A DNA stretch of 6,195 nt. Source: an uncultured bacterium. GTDB lineage: Bacteria; Actinomycetota; Coriobacteriia; Coriobacteriales; Coriobacteriaceae. The stretch spans positions 1 to 6,195 of the forward strand of contig CAJMOL010000102.1 of assembly GCA_905215095.1 (NCBI GenBank). The letters run 5' to 3'. The position numbers and the translations under genes are program-made. Under the pieces are notes generated by a model that saw only the letters and a program-made list of their open reading frames with translations, had not been told where the DNA came from and made no database searches. Position 1 is the stretch's first letter. Each line of letters starts with the position of its first letter. This document shows, in pieces, positions 1 to 6,195 of this stretch.

Positions 1-1789
1 CGGAGAGGCCTGCACGGCTGCGACGCACGGCCGCGGCCACGGCGGAGACGGCCTCGTCCTGGCCGATGACGCGCTTATGCAGCTCACCCTCCAAGCCCTT
101 CAGCTTGTCGAGCTCGCCCTGCATCATCTTGGACACGGGCACGCCGGTCCAGGCGCTCACGACCTCGGCGATCTCATCGGAGGTCACCTGTTCGTTGAGG
201 CCCTCGCCGTCCTGCTGCTTTTGCGCCTCGAGCGCGGCCTCGGAATCCTGAATCTGCTGCTGCAGACCCGGAATCACGGAGTAGCGCAGCTCGGACGCAC
301 GGCCCAGGTCGCCGTTGCGCGTCGCGCGCTCCTCTTCGCTCTTGGCCTCGTCGAGCTGCCCCTTGAGCTCCTGCACGTGGTCGATGGCGTTCTTTTGGTT
401 GAGCCAGCCGGCCTTTTGCACGTTGAGCTTTTCTTGGACCTCGGCGATCTCTTGGCGCAAGGCCTCCAGACGTTCCTTGGAGGCGTCGTCGGTCTCCTTC
501 ATGAGCGCCTGCTCCTCGATCTGCAACTGGGTGAGCTGACGCGTGGTGGCGTCGATCTCGACCGGCATGCTGTCGAGTTCCATGCGCAGGCGGCTTGCGG
601 CCTCATCGACCAGGTCGATGGCCTTGTCGGGCAGGAAGCGGTCGGCGATATAGCGGTCGGAAAGGTCGGCGGCGGCCACGAGCGCGCTATCGGTGATGTG
701 TACACCGTGGAAGATCTCGTACTTCTCCTTGAGGCCACGCAGGATCGAGATGGTGTCCTCGACGGTAGGCTCGCTGACCATCACGGTCTGGAAACGACGT
801 GCGAGCGCCGCGTCCTTCTCGATGTACTTGCGATATTCGTCGAGCGTGGTCGCGCCGATCGCGTGCAGGTCACCACGGGCGAGCGCCGGCTTGAGGATGT
901 TGCCGGCATCCATGGAGCCCTCGGTGGCACCCGCGCCCACGATGGTGTGGAGCTCATCGATGAACAGGATGACCTTGCCCTCGGATTTTTGCACTTCCTT
1001 GAGCACGGCCTTCAAGCGGTCCTCGAACTCGCCGCGGTACTTGGCGCCAGCGACCAACGCGCTCATGTCGAGCTCGATGAGGTCGCGGTCGCGCAGGGTG
1101 CTCGGCACGTCGCCGGCCACGATACGCTGGGCGATGCCCTCGACGATGGCGGTCTTGCCGACGCCCGGCTCGCCGATGAGCACGGGGTTGTTCTTGGTGC
1201 GGCGGGACAGGACCTGAATGGTACGGCGGATCTCGTCGGTACGACCGATGACAGGGTCGAGCTTACCGGCGCGGGCGAGGTCGCAGATGTTGCGACCGTA
1301 CTGCTCCAGCGCCTCAAACTGCGTCTTATCCTCGGCAGACGTCACGCGGTCATCACCGCGCAGCTCCTCGTAGACCTGCTCGATGCGCTCCTTGGTGACG
1401 CCGGCGTCGCGCAGCACGCGGCCGGCCTCGCCCTTGTCCTCGGCAAGTGCCATGAGCAGATGCTCGGTCACCACAAAGCTGTCGCCCATCTTGGTGGCCT
1501 TCTTCTCGGCCTTCTCGATGACGCGGACAAGCTCGTTGGAAAGACCCATCTGCTGGCCCTCGCCGGAAACCTTGGGCGCGTGGTCGATGGCATCCTGTGT
1601 GGAGCGTGCGAGCTGAGCCGGGTCGGCACCGATGCGCTCGATGATCACGGAGATATTGCGCTCGCCGGCACCGAGCAGGGCGGACAGCAGGTGAATCGGC
1701 TCCACCGCGCCGGCCTGCGCGTCAGCGGCCGTGCTCATGGCGGTCTGCAGTGCCTCGCGCGACGTCATTGCTAGCTTATCGATTCTCAT
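1..1789 (-). CDS. clpB: ATP-dependent chaperone ClpB (Hsp100 disaggregase), N-terminal 596 residues, C-terminus beyond the window
   Basis: ClpB is a cytoplasmic AAA+ hexamer that works with DnaK/DnaJ/GrpE to pull polypeptides out of aggregates. Visible in order are the Clp N-domain repeats (about residues 1-145, opening MRIDKLAM like other ClpB), NBD1 with Walker A GEPGVGKT (206-213), a KYRG pore loop (250-253), Walker B ILFIDE (274-279) and an RRF arginine-finger motif (331-333). A long charged, coiled-coil middle domain follows (about 400-525), which separates ClpB from ClpA and ClpC. The linker TGVPVSK (548-554) and RVIGQDEAV then lead into NBD2. The sequence stops before the second Walker A, so about 270 residues are missing if the length is typical (about 860). 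The ATG at 1787-1789 was chosen because it gives the family N-terminus and has AGAGGTGA four bases upstream. There are no frameshifts or internal stops. The family call is certain; expression under heat shock is family knowledge. Confidence 0.98.
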   Translation of the reverse strand, partial: MRIDKLAMTSREALQTAMSTAADAQAGAVEPIHLLSALLGAGERNISVIIERIGADPAQLARSTQDAIDHAPKVSGEGQQMGLSNELVRVIEKAEKKATKMGDSFVVTEHLLMALAEDKGEAGRVLRDAGVTKERIEQVYEELRGDDRVTSAEDKTQFEALEQYGRNICDLARAGKLDPVIGRTDEIRRTIQVLSRRTKNNPVLIGEPGVGKTAIVEGIAQRIVAGDVPSTLRDRDLIELDMSALVAGAKYRGEFEDRLKAVLKEVQKSEGKVILFIDELHTIVGAGATEGSMDAGNILKPALARGDLHAIGATTLDEYRKYIEKDAALARRFQTVMVSEPTVEDTISILRGLKEKYEIFHGVHITDSALVAAADLSDRYIADRFLPDKAIDLVDEAASRLRMELDSMPVEIDATTRQLTQLQIEEQALMKETDDASKERLEALRQEIAEVQEKLNVQKAGWLNQKNAIDHVQELKGQLDEAKSEEERATRNGDLGRASELRYSVIPGLQQQIQDSEAALEAQKQQDGEGLNEQVTSDEIAEVVSAWTGVPVSKMMQGELDKLKGLEGELHKRVIGQDEAVSAVAAAVRRSRAGLS

Positions 1790-1793
1790 GGAA

Positions 1794-1801
1794 TCACCTC
1801 T
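1794..1801 (-). promoter_or_regulatory. Shine-Dalgarno of clpB
   Basis: On the minus strand this reads AGAGGTGA, followed by TTCC and then the ATG at 1789. It is a strong match to the anti-Shine-Dalgarno and fixes the clpB start over the second in-frame ATG (residue 8, MTSREAL). Confidence 0.85.
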
Positions 1802-1810
1802 CTTGGGGCG

Positions 1811-1828
1811 GCCGCCCTACGGGGCGGC
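1811..1828 (-). promoter_or_regulatory. GC-rich hairpin in the clpB leader
   Basis: GCCGCCC (1811-1817) and GGGCGGC (1822-1828) form a perfect 7-bp stem with a 4-base loop, nine bases upstream of the clpB Shine-Dalgarno. The adjacent self-complementary stretch 1806-1817 (GGGCGGCCGCCC) could pair in a competing fold. No T-run follows on the minus strand, so it is not an intrinsic terminator. The Shine-Dalgarno itself has no visible complement. Whether the hairpin matters for translation or mRNA stability is unknown. Confidence 0.45.
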
Positions 1829-1863
1829 TTCACGTTGTTCGAGAAGTATTGTTGCCAGCTTTG

Positions 1864-1920
1864 CTCGATCTTATACACAAATCTAAGTCTCTATATATAA
1901 GATTTTCTGAGTGATTGATG
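1864..1920 (-). promoter_or_regulatory. AT-rich probable promoter/operator zone upstream of clpB
   Basis: This is the only strongly AT-rich stretch between the clpB leader and the repeat array. It contains two overlapping dyads: CTTATA (1870-1875) with TATAAG (1896-1901), and AAATCT (1879-1884) with AGATTT (1900-1905). On the minus strand TATAAG (1875-1870) or TATATA (around 1897-1892) could be a -10 box, giving a leader of roughly 70-95 bases. No convincing TTGACA-like -35 is visible at 16-18 bp. No HspR HAIR site (CTTGAGT-N7-ACTCAAG), CIRCE or CtsR box was found. The promoter assignment is inference from position and composition. Confidence 0.3.
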
Positions 1921-1967
1921 GATAAGGTACTGAAATGTCAGCCCGCCGCTGCCCAGGCGCACTCCCG

Positions 1968-2022
1968 TCTCGATCTGTAACATCTAGCAGCCATTTTTGA
2001 TCCTAGATGTTACAGATCGAGA
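1968..2022. repeat. Palindromic repeat A, unit 1 (perfect 20-bp arms)
   Basis: TCTCGATCTGTAACATCTAG (1968-1987) and its exact reverse complement (2003-2022) enclose a 15-base loop (1988-2002). This is the best-preserved of three units and can form a perfect 20-bp hairpin or cruciform. Each arm contains a TGTAACA/TGTTACA core, itself a small dyad. It lies between the clpB promoter zone and the next unit and is not part of any credible gene. Confidence 0.95.
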
Positions 2023-2047
2023 GAAAATGACCAGCGGCAACCGTTTG

Positions 2048-2102
2048 TCTCAATCTGTAACATCTACTCGGCAAATAGAGCTCCATCTGTTACAAATCGA
2101 GA
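2048..2102. repeat. Palindromic repeat A, unit 2 (degenerate arms)
   Basis: The left arm 2048-2067 (TCTCAATCTGTAACATCTAC) differs from unit 1 at two positions. The right arm 2083-2102 keeps the outer TTACAAATCGAGA but its loop-side end has diverged. The loop is again exactly 15 bases (2068-2082) and the unit again 55 bp. The start lies 80 bp after that of unit 1, with a 25-base linker (2023-2047) that resembles neither arm. Confidence 0.9.
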
Positions 2103-2128
2103 CGAACAGAAGACGCCCGAATCGAAAA

Positions 2129-2183
2129 TCTAAATCTGTAACACCAAGCCCACTTTTAGCGGCCAAGATGTTACAGATCGAGA
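2129..2183. repeat. Palindromic repeat A, unit 3 (degenerate left arm)
   Basis: The left arm 2129-2148 (TCTAAATCTGTAACACCAAG) is diverged at both ends, while the right arm 2164-2183 (CAAGATGTTACAGATCGAGA) matches unit 1 except at one base. The 15-base loop (2149-2163) and 55-bp length are conserved. The start is 81 bp after that of unit 2, with a 26-base linker. The last base lies just before the outer stem of the first 35-bp hairpin element. Confidence 0.9.
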
Positions 2184-2193
2184 CAGACCGAAA

Positions 2194-2228
2194 ACCACCA
2201 CAAAGAGGACAGGCACCTTTGTGGTGGT
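2194..2228. repeat. 35-bp hairpin repeat B, copy 1
   Basis: The arms ACCACCACAAAG (2194-2205) and CTTTGTGGTGGT (2217-2228) are perfectly complementary around an 11-base loop containing GGACAGGCAC. The dyad extends outward through AGACCG (2185-2190) and CGGTCT (2231-2236), so the whole structure ends at the stop codon of the minus-strand gene at 2237. Read on the minus strand the stem is followed by TTTTCGG, so it might also help end that transcript. It differs from copy 2 by one loop base (A at 2206). Confidence 0.95.
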
Positions 2229-2236
2229 CGCGGTCT

Positions 2237-2947
2237 CTACTCCTTCGCCGAACCCGTACTTCCCGATTCGACGGTCCAGGGCATCTCATCCTCGAACAGC
2301 CATGTACGGGCAGACCCACTATCGCGTGCAATCTGCGGGTCGGGCAAGCAGGTCTGTTTATAGGCATCTTGGATACACTGGCCCATAAAATCGTTGAGCT
2401 CGGCCTGGTCGCCCTCCATGACATAGGCTGCATCGCCGGCCATGATGTAAATACCCGGACCCTCATTGCCCTCGTAACCCGGATCGTACGAGACATCACA
2501 TAACTTTGCGCCGTTTGCAGTGTCCAGCTCGATGGAAGAGTGGCATCCGCCAACCATGTCGTTCGCTTTTGCCCGATAGGACGCATATCCGTACCAACGC
2601 TTAAATGTTTTGCCCTTGAGTAGCTCGGACGCCCTATCGATCAGGCTTGTATCCGTGGTATAGCGCATGGCCCCAAGCTGAATACTCGGATAATTGCTAA
2701 TACCCAGCACAGCCGGTTGCTCATCAAAATCAACGGTAATGGTCTCAGGCTTGTCGTCGCCGGTCAGAAGTTCGACAGATTGAATCACAGGCTTGACCAC
2801 CGGCTCCGTCACCGCAGCAGGCAGAAACGCCATGCCGACAGCGCCCGCGCCAACCACAGCGATCGCAAGCGCCAAAACAATCAATCCAATACGGGCAAAA
2901 CGGCTCACGGCAAAACACCCCACAATGCAAACCTTCGCCACCTGCAC
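2237..2947 (-). CDS. Membrane-anchored or exported protein of unknown function
   Basis: I do not recognise this family. Read from GTG 2947 it is 236 residues: a short basic N-terminus, a hydrophobic segment at about 19-42 (signal anchor or uncleaved signal peptide), then a mostly acidic, soluble-looking domain of about 190 residues. Four cysteines in that domain (135, 150, 191, 200) could make disulfides outside the cell. The start is uncertain. GTG 2947 has no clear Shine-Dalgarno. GTG 2923 has CGAAGG eight bases upstream. GTG 2908, which gives MSRFARIGLIVLALAIAV (223 residues), has GGGGTG seven bases upstream and the neatest N-terminus. The stop is TAG. The gene is divergent from the gene at 3143 and ends against a 35-bp hairpin repeat. 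Being a real gene is supported by its coherent anchor-plus-domain layout; function is unknown. Confidence 0.75.
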   Translation of the reverse strand: MQVAKVCIVGCFAVSRFARIGLIVLALAIAVVGAGAVGMAFLPAAVTEPVVKPVIQSVELLTGDDKPETITVDFDEQPAVLGISNYPSIQLGAMRYTTDTSLIDRASELLKGKTFKRWYGYASYRAKANDMVGGCHSSIELDTANGAKLCDVSYDPGYEGNEGPGIYIMAGDAAYVMEGDQAELNDFMGQCIQDAYKQTCLPDPQIARDSGSARTWLFEDEMPWTVESGSTGSAKE

Positions 2948-2997
2948 TAATGATACCGCCAGCCAGCACTATTACCAAAAGGAGCCGCGCGCTCCTC

Positions 2998-3032
2998 ACC
3001 ACCACAAAGGGGACAGGCACCTTTGTGGTGGT
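2998..3032. repeat. 35-bp hairpin repeat B, copy 2
   Basis: The arms ACCACCACAAAG (2998-3009) and CTTTGTGGTGGT (3021-3032) are perfectly complementary, and the loop GGGACAGGCAC is in the same orientation as copy 1. The loop GG/CC can extend the stem by two more pairs. TTTTCGACG follows on the right. A small separate stem, GGAGC (2981-2985) with GCTCC (2991-2995), sits immediately to the left. This copy lies between the starts of the two divergent small genes, about 50 bp upstream of the earliest minus-strand start and 110 bp upstream of the plus-strand start. Confidence 0.95.
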
Positions 3033-3131
3033 TTTCGACGCTAACGGTCGACCATCTCGCGCCATGAGATTAAACTTGAATTGTTCTCTGAACATATCCA
3101 TTTCTGCCTATCCTCAACAGATCTTTGTCTC

Positions 3132-3137
3132 GAGGAG
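3132..3137 (+). promoter_or_regulatory. Shine-Dalgarno of the interrupted gene at 3143
   Basis: GAGGAG lies five bases before the ATG at 3143. It supports that start over an in-frame TTG at 3125, which would add only six residues and has no such site. Confidence 0.7.
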
Positions 3138-3142
3138 CGCAT

Positions 3143-3811
3143 ATGAAGCCGTCTCATTCCACCGGTCGCAACGTCATTACCATTTTCGCCATACCCATCG
3201 TGATGCTCTTCCTTATCGTCGCCACGCCCTTTTCCCTTGGTATCGCCTCGCCCTTCGATCTTTGCGGGATGATCGACGCCGGCTCGCGTGCCACCTCGCT
3301 CTCCTTTGTCTGCCGTGGCGTGTTCTACGAATATGCAATTCCCACCGGAAGTTAGCAGTCCAAGTTACCGTTGCTCGGCAAGGTCGACGGATGCTCCCCC
3401 TATTTCTGCCTTGAACCTCAGGCGCTAAACTATCTAATCGACGACCAGCCACTCGACTCCATCACCCTCGCCTACGACTACGCACCAAACACCGATGAGC
3501 GCCACATGAACCAAGTCCTCGACAAGCTGCTTGGACAGTGCGGGCTCACCGCGGAAGCCGGTCGAACCATCTATAGCAACCGGAAATTAAAGCGAACAGA
3601 ACTCCGCCGTGTCGGAAAAATCAAAGGGCGAAACGGGGCCGCCTACTGGGATGCCTGGGCAACACGCGACAAGGGCGAATTCGGACACAGCACCTATATG
3701 GTCACTGTCTACACCAAAGACGGAATTAAGGACAATGTTGACGATTTCGCGTCATCCAAACTCGGCATCCCCAAAACAACCAAGCCCGCCAGCCCAGATG
3801 AAATCCTGTAG
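3143..3811 (+). pseudogene. Membrane-anchored protein gene of unknown function, interrupted by an in-frame TAG
   Basis: From ATG 3143 the frame encodes 70 residues, with one hydrophobic segment at about 11-36 (VITIFAIPIVMLFLIVATPF), and stops at TAG 3353-3355. The same frame then stays open for 151 more codons (QSKLPLLGKVDGC...PDEIL) to TAG 3809-3811. No frame change is needed, so this is most simply one gene of about 222 codons with a single nonsense codon. The downstream part looks like a folded, mixed-charge extracytoplasmic domain, with cysteines at codons 84, 89 and 133; cysteines 41 and 57 lie before the stop. TTG 3371 could open the second part but has no good Shine-Dalgarno. I do not recognise the family, and there is no clear similarity to the divergent neighbour beyond layout. 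Alternatives are a sequencing error, stop readthrough, or a functional 70-residue membrane peptide. Confidence 0.65.
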
Positions 3812-3865
3812 AGACGCTCATTAACATACCGCTCAACAATCACAACAACATCGAGCTCGTTCCCC

Positions 3866-3900
3866 ACCACCACAAAGGTGCCTGTCCCCTTTGTGGCGAT
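3866..3900. repeat. 35-bp hairpin repeat B, copy 3 (inverted)
   Basis: The left arm ACCACCACAAAG (3866-3877) pairs with CTTTGTGGCGAT (3889-3900), which carries two changes from the perfect arm. The loop GTGCCTGTCCC is the reverse complement of the loop in copy 2, so this copy is inverted relative to copies 1 and 2. TTTTCGAC follows, as after copy 2. It lies 54 bases past the final stop of the interrupted gene and could double as its terminator, though the T-run is only four bases. Confidence 0.92.
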
Positions 3901-3907
3901 TTTCGAC

Positions 3908-3938
3908 AAAAAGAAGCCGCCCCGATAACAGAGGCGGC
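3908..3938 (-). terminator. Rho-independent terminator for the hydratase gene
   Basis: On the minus strand GCCGCCTC pairs with GGGGCGGC (8 bp including one G-U) around a 7-base loop (positions 3930-3924), followed by TTCTTTTT (3915-3908). Read on the plus strand the G-U becomes a C-A mismatch and no T-run follows, so it is directional. It lies about 145 bases downstream of the hydratase stop, beyond the long inverted repeat. Confidence 0.75.
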
Positions 3939-3994
3939 ATCAAGCAAGTCTATTTTTGGCGTCCCTCAAGGCCCAACGAGAACGCAGAAATGTA

Positions 3995-4068
3995 GCCCGG
4001 GGCTTACCCTTTCCCGAACGCGACCCTCGCGAAGCGCGTGAGCGGGCGGGAAAGGGTAAGCCCCGGGC
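3995..4068. repeat. Long perfect inverted repeat (22-bp arms, structured 30-base loop)
   Basis: The left arm 3995-4016 (begins GCCCGGGGCTTACCC) and right arm 4047-4068 are exact reverse complements over 22 bp. The 30-base loop can itself fold, with CGCG (4028-4031) pairing with CGCG (4035-4038) over an AAG loop and CCC (4024-4026) facing GGG (4044-4046). It begins 15 bases downstream of the hydratase stop. No T-run follows on either strand, so it is not an intrinsic terminator. It may be an mRNA 3'-end stabiliser or a mobile palindromic element; the sequence alone does not decide. Confidence 0.92.
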
Positions 4069-4083
4069 GGACAATTAAGTGCG

Positions 4084-6195
4084 TTACTCGGCAGCGGCCT
4101 TGAACTTGTTATAGTTGATCAGGCAGCCGGCCTTGACGATGGCACGCTCCTCTGCCGTCATATCGGCAATGTAGAGCTCAATCTGCTCGACCGCACCGTC
4201 GGCACGCACCACGTAGGCGGCGATGTCCTTCAGGTCGCCGTCGAGCGCGGCACGGATACCCGGCACAAAGACGTAGTCGCCCACCTCAAAGTTGGGCTCC
4301 GCCTCCATCTGGAAGGGCACCATGCCCCAGTTCATCACGTTGGAGCGATAGCGCTTGGTGGCGTACTCGTGGACGATGTTGGCCAGGCCGCCAATTACGC
4401 GCTGGCAGCTCGCGGCCTGCTCGCGGGCGGAACCGTCACCGGGCTTCTTGGCATAGAGCATGGAGCCGTACTCGGTCGCCTTGGCGTCGGCAGCGACACC
4501 CGCGCCGGCCAGCGCCTCAAACACGCCGGCAAGCTCGGCATCGAGCGCGGCCAAGTCGCCTGCTGCCTCGCCGGCAACGCGGCGCTTCTCCACGGCGTCG
4601 ACCTCCTTGGAACGGCCCACATAGGCCGGATCGCGGCGGCTAAGCGTAAACTCGGCCAGGCCCAGCGGGTTGGAGCGGAAGGAGCTCGTCTCGCCCGAGG
4701 GAATGAGCTCGTCGGTCGTGGTGACCGGGTCCATGATCTTGGAGCACACCTTGAGCAGGATATCGTCGCCGAGAGGCTCCATCGCGGGCCACGGCTTGAT
4801 ATTGGGACCCTCGACCAGCTCGTCGGCAGGCTCCGCCTTGCCAAAGCCCCAGTACACGCGCTTTTTGTACGGCGCGTCGTCAAAGGTGTACTCGCAGGCC
4901 TCGTCCCAGGTCTCCTCGGGCAGGTCGGTCGCCGGCGTCAGGACGCCGCCGTTGGCAGCCGTCGCCGCAATGGAGCGAGCGTCCATCAGGGCCACGGCGC
5001 TCAGCTGGCCATTGCCCGGCTTGGAACCCTCGCGGTTGGGGAAGTTGCGGGTGGTGTGGCGGATGGAGAACTCGCCGTTGGCCGGGCAGTCGCCTGCGCC
5101 GAAGCAGGGACCGCAGAAGCACTCGCGCATGATGGCACCGGCGTTGACCAGATCGTTGGCACGGCCATTCTTGAGCAGTTCGCTCAGGGCGGGCATAGAA
5201 CCCGGATAGATGCTCAGGGTGAAGGCACCGTTGCCGCAGCTCTGACCCCGCAGGATGTCGGCCGCGGCGCAGATGTTGTCGAAGGTGCCGCCGGCGCAGC
5301 CTGCGATCTCGCCCTGATCCACCCAGACAGCGCCATCGTGGTACTTGCTGTCCAGGTTCATCTTGGCACCCTTGATCTGCTTGTTGGCCTCTTCCTGTAC
5401 CAGATGCAGGATGTCCTTGGCGTTGGCCTGCAGCTCGTGGATGGTGTAGGTGTTGGAGGGGTGCATCGGCATAGCGATGGTGGATTCAATGGTGCTCAGG
5501 TCGATGTAGACGCAGCCATCGTAGTAGGCCACCTCCGCAGGCTGCAGCTTCTTGAAGTCCTGCGGACGGCCGTGGATGGTGTAGTAACGCTGGGTCTCCT
5601 CATCGGTGACCCAGATGGAGGACCAGCAGGTGGTCTCGGTGGTCATGACGTCGATGGCGTTGCGATACTCGATGGGCAGGCCGGCAATACCGGGGCCGAC
5701 GAACTCCATGACCTTGTTCTTGACATAGCCCTTCTTATAGACGGCACCGCAGATGCTCAGAGCCACGTCGTGGGGACCGATGCCCGGGCGGGGCTTGCCG
5801 GTCAGGTAGATGGCAATGACCTGCGGACGAGCGAAGTCATAGGTGCGGCCCAGAAGCTGCTTGGCCAGCTCGCCGCCGCCCTCGCCGACGGCCATCGTGC
5901 CGAGGGCGCCGTAGCGGGTGTGGGAGTCAGAGCCCAGGATCATCCGCCCGCAGCCGGACATCATCTCGCGGTTGTAGCTGTGGATGACAGCCATGTTCGG
6001 CGGAACATAGATGCCGCCGTATTTGTGGGCAGCGGACAGGGCAAACTGGTGGTCGTCCTCGTTGATGGTGCCGCCGACAGCGCAGAGGCTGTTGTGGCAG
6101 TTCGTCATGACGTAGGGCAGCGGGAACTCCGTCATGCCGGACGCGCGGGCCGTCTGGATGATGCCGACATAGGTGATGTCGTGGCTGGTCATCGA
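4084..6195 (-). CDS. Aconitase-family hydratase (4Fe-4S), N-terminus beyond the window
   Basis: Aconitase-superfamily enzymes interconvert hydroxy-di/tricarboxylic acids through a 4Fe-4S cluster, as in citrate to isocitrate. Numbering from the first in-window Met (6192), the sequence shows [12 protein letters not shown] (87-98) and three cysteines placed like the cluster ligands: C299 ([11 protein letters not shown]) and C360/C363 (CGPC). [11 protein letters not shown] substrate-site motif (381-390) follows, then a C-terminal swivel domain with [13 protein letters not shown] (615-627). This divergent form, with [18 protein letters not shown] near the start, resembles the hydratases related to E. 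coli YbhJ more than classical AcnA or AcnB, so the substrate is less certain than the fold. The Met at 6192 is probably not the start: the frame is open to the edge and relatives, as I recall them, carry some 50 more residues before MTSHDI. The stop is TAA at 4084-4086. No gene within the window shares its transcript. Confidence 0.9.
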   Translation of the reverse strand, partial: SMTSHDITYVGIIQTARASGMTEFPLPYVMTNCHNSLCAVGGTINEDDHQFALSAAHKYGGIYVPPNMAVIHSYNREMMSGCGRMILGSDSHTRYGALGTMAVGEGGGELAKQLLGRTYDFARPQVIAIYLTGKPRPGIGPHDVALSICGAVYKKGYVKNKVMEFVGPGIAGLPIEYRNAIDVMTTETTCWSSIWVTDEETQRYYTIHGRPQDFKKLQPAEVAYYDGCVYIDLSTIESTIAMPMHPSNTYTIHELQANAKDILHLVQEEANKQIKGAKMNLDSKYHDGAVWVDQGEIAGCAGGTFDNICAAADILRGQSCGNGAFTLSIYPGSMPALSELLKNGRANDLVNAGAIMRECFCGPCFGAGDCPANGEFSIRHTTRNFPNREGSKPGNGQLSAVALMDARSIAATAANGGVLTPATDLPEETWDEACEYTFDDAPYKKRVYWGFGKAEPADELVEGPNIKPWPAMEPLGDDILLKVCSKIMDPVTTTDELIPSGETSSFRSNPLGLAEFTLSRRDPAYVGRSKEVDAVEKRRVAGEAAGDLAALDAELAGVFEALAGAGVAADAKATEYGSMLYAKKPGDGSAREQAASCQRVIGGLANIVHEYATKRYRSNVMNWGMVPFQMEAEPNFEVGDYVFVPGIRAALDGDLKDIAAYVVRADGAVEQIELYIADMTAEERAIVKAGCLINYNKFKAAAE

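Noticed and set aside
77..1774. Long open frame (565 codons) on the plus strand opposite clpB
   Set aside because: It is antisense to an unmistakable ClpB. Its leucine-, valine- and histidine-rich translation is typical of an antisense frame of a GC-rich gene, with no domain or ribosome-binding site.
1811..1828. RNA thermometer controlling clpB translation
   Set aside because: The stem is very GC-rich and lies upstream of the Shine-Dalgarno without pairing to it, so melting it at heat-shock temperature would not expose the ribosome site.
1888..1907. Possible fourth, decayed unit of the palindrome array one period (80 bp) upstream
   Set aside because: About 13 of 20 bases match the left arm, but the region is AT-rich and the expected right arm at about 1923-1942 shows little similarity. 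Chance is the simpler explanation.
1910..1964. CIRCE-like signal from GAGTG and GCACTC near clpB
   Set aside because: The halves are in the wrong order and about 45 bp apart; CIRCE is TTAGCACTC-N9-GAGTGCTAA.
1968..2183. CRISPR array
   Set aside because: The repeats alternate orientation, the intervals alternate between 15 and 25-26 bases, and the arms vary. No cas gene is in the window.
1997..2503. Plus-strand open frame of 168 codons crossing the palindrome array
   Set aside because: Its N-terminal part is just translation of the repeats (recurring QSVTS and LQIET strings), and the rest is antisense to the gene at 2237-2947.
2237..3811. The two divergent small proteins as a duplicated pair
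   Set aside because: Both have an N-terminal hydrophobic segment and several cysteines, but beyond a short GQC string I see no alignable similarity.
4670..5209. Plus-strand open frame of 179 codons inside the hydratase gene
   Set aside because: It is antisense to conserved aconitase-family motifs and serine-rich in a way typical of shadow frames; no independent support.

Overview
The window looks like a high-GC, gut-type actinobacterium. Collinsella or another member of the Coriobacteriia is the best guess, from codon use, the ClpB and aconitase-family protein sequences, and the style of the interspersed repeats. That assignment is inference; there is no rRNA or other marker here to fix it.

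Layout from left to right. (1) Positions 1-1789, minus strand: the first 596 codons of clpB, the AAA+ disaggregase. The gene runs off the left edge just as the second ATPase domain begins. (2) 1790-2236: the clpB leader, with a Shine-Dalgarno and a GC hairpin, then an AT-rich likely promoter zone. Next come three 55-bp palindromic units at an 80-81 bp period (1968-2183), directly abutting a 35-bp hairpin element (2194-2228). (3) 2237-2947, minus strand: a small membrane-anchored or exported protein of unknown function. (4) 2948-3142: a divergent intergenic region holding a second copy of the 35-bp element. (5) 3143-3811, plus strand: a second small membrane-anchored protein gene of unknown function, split by an in-frame TAG. 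(6) 3812-4083: a third, inverted copy of the 35-bp element, an intrinsic terminator for the minus strand, and a perfect 22-bp-stem inverted repeat. (7) 4084-6195, minus strand: most of an aconitase-family hydratase, with its N-terminus beyond the right edge.

Two conserved housekeeping genes, one for protein quality control and one for a 4Fe-4S hydratase, thus flank an accessory stretch of about 2 kb that is visibly less GC-rich. It holds two unfamiliar membrane-anchored ORFs and two distinct families of palindromic repeats. One copy of the 35-bp element lies beyond the 3' end of each small gene and one lies between the two divergent starts. The outer copies are inverted relative to each other, so the pair of genes sits inside a repeat-bounded segment (2194-3900). 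The two small genes show no functional link to clpB or the hydratase. The most unusual content is the palindrome array and the hairpin repeats rather than any protein.
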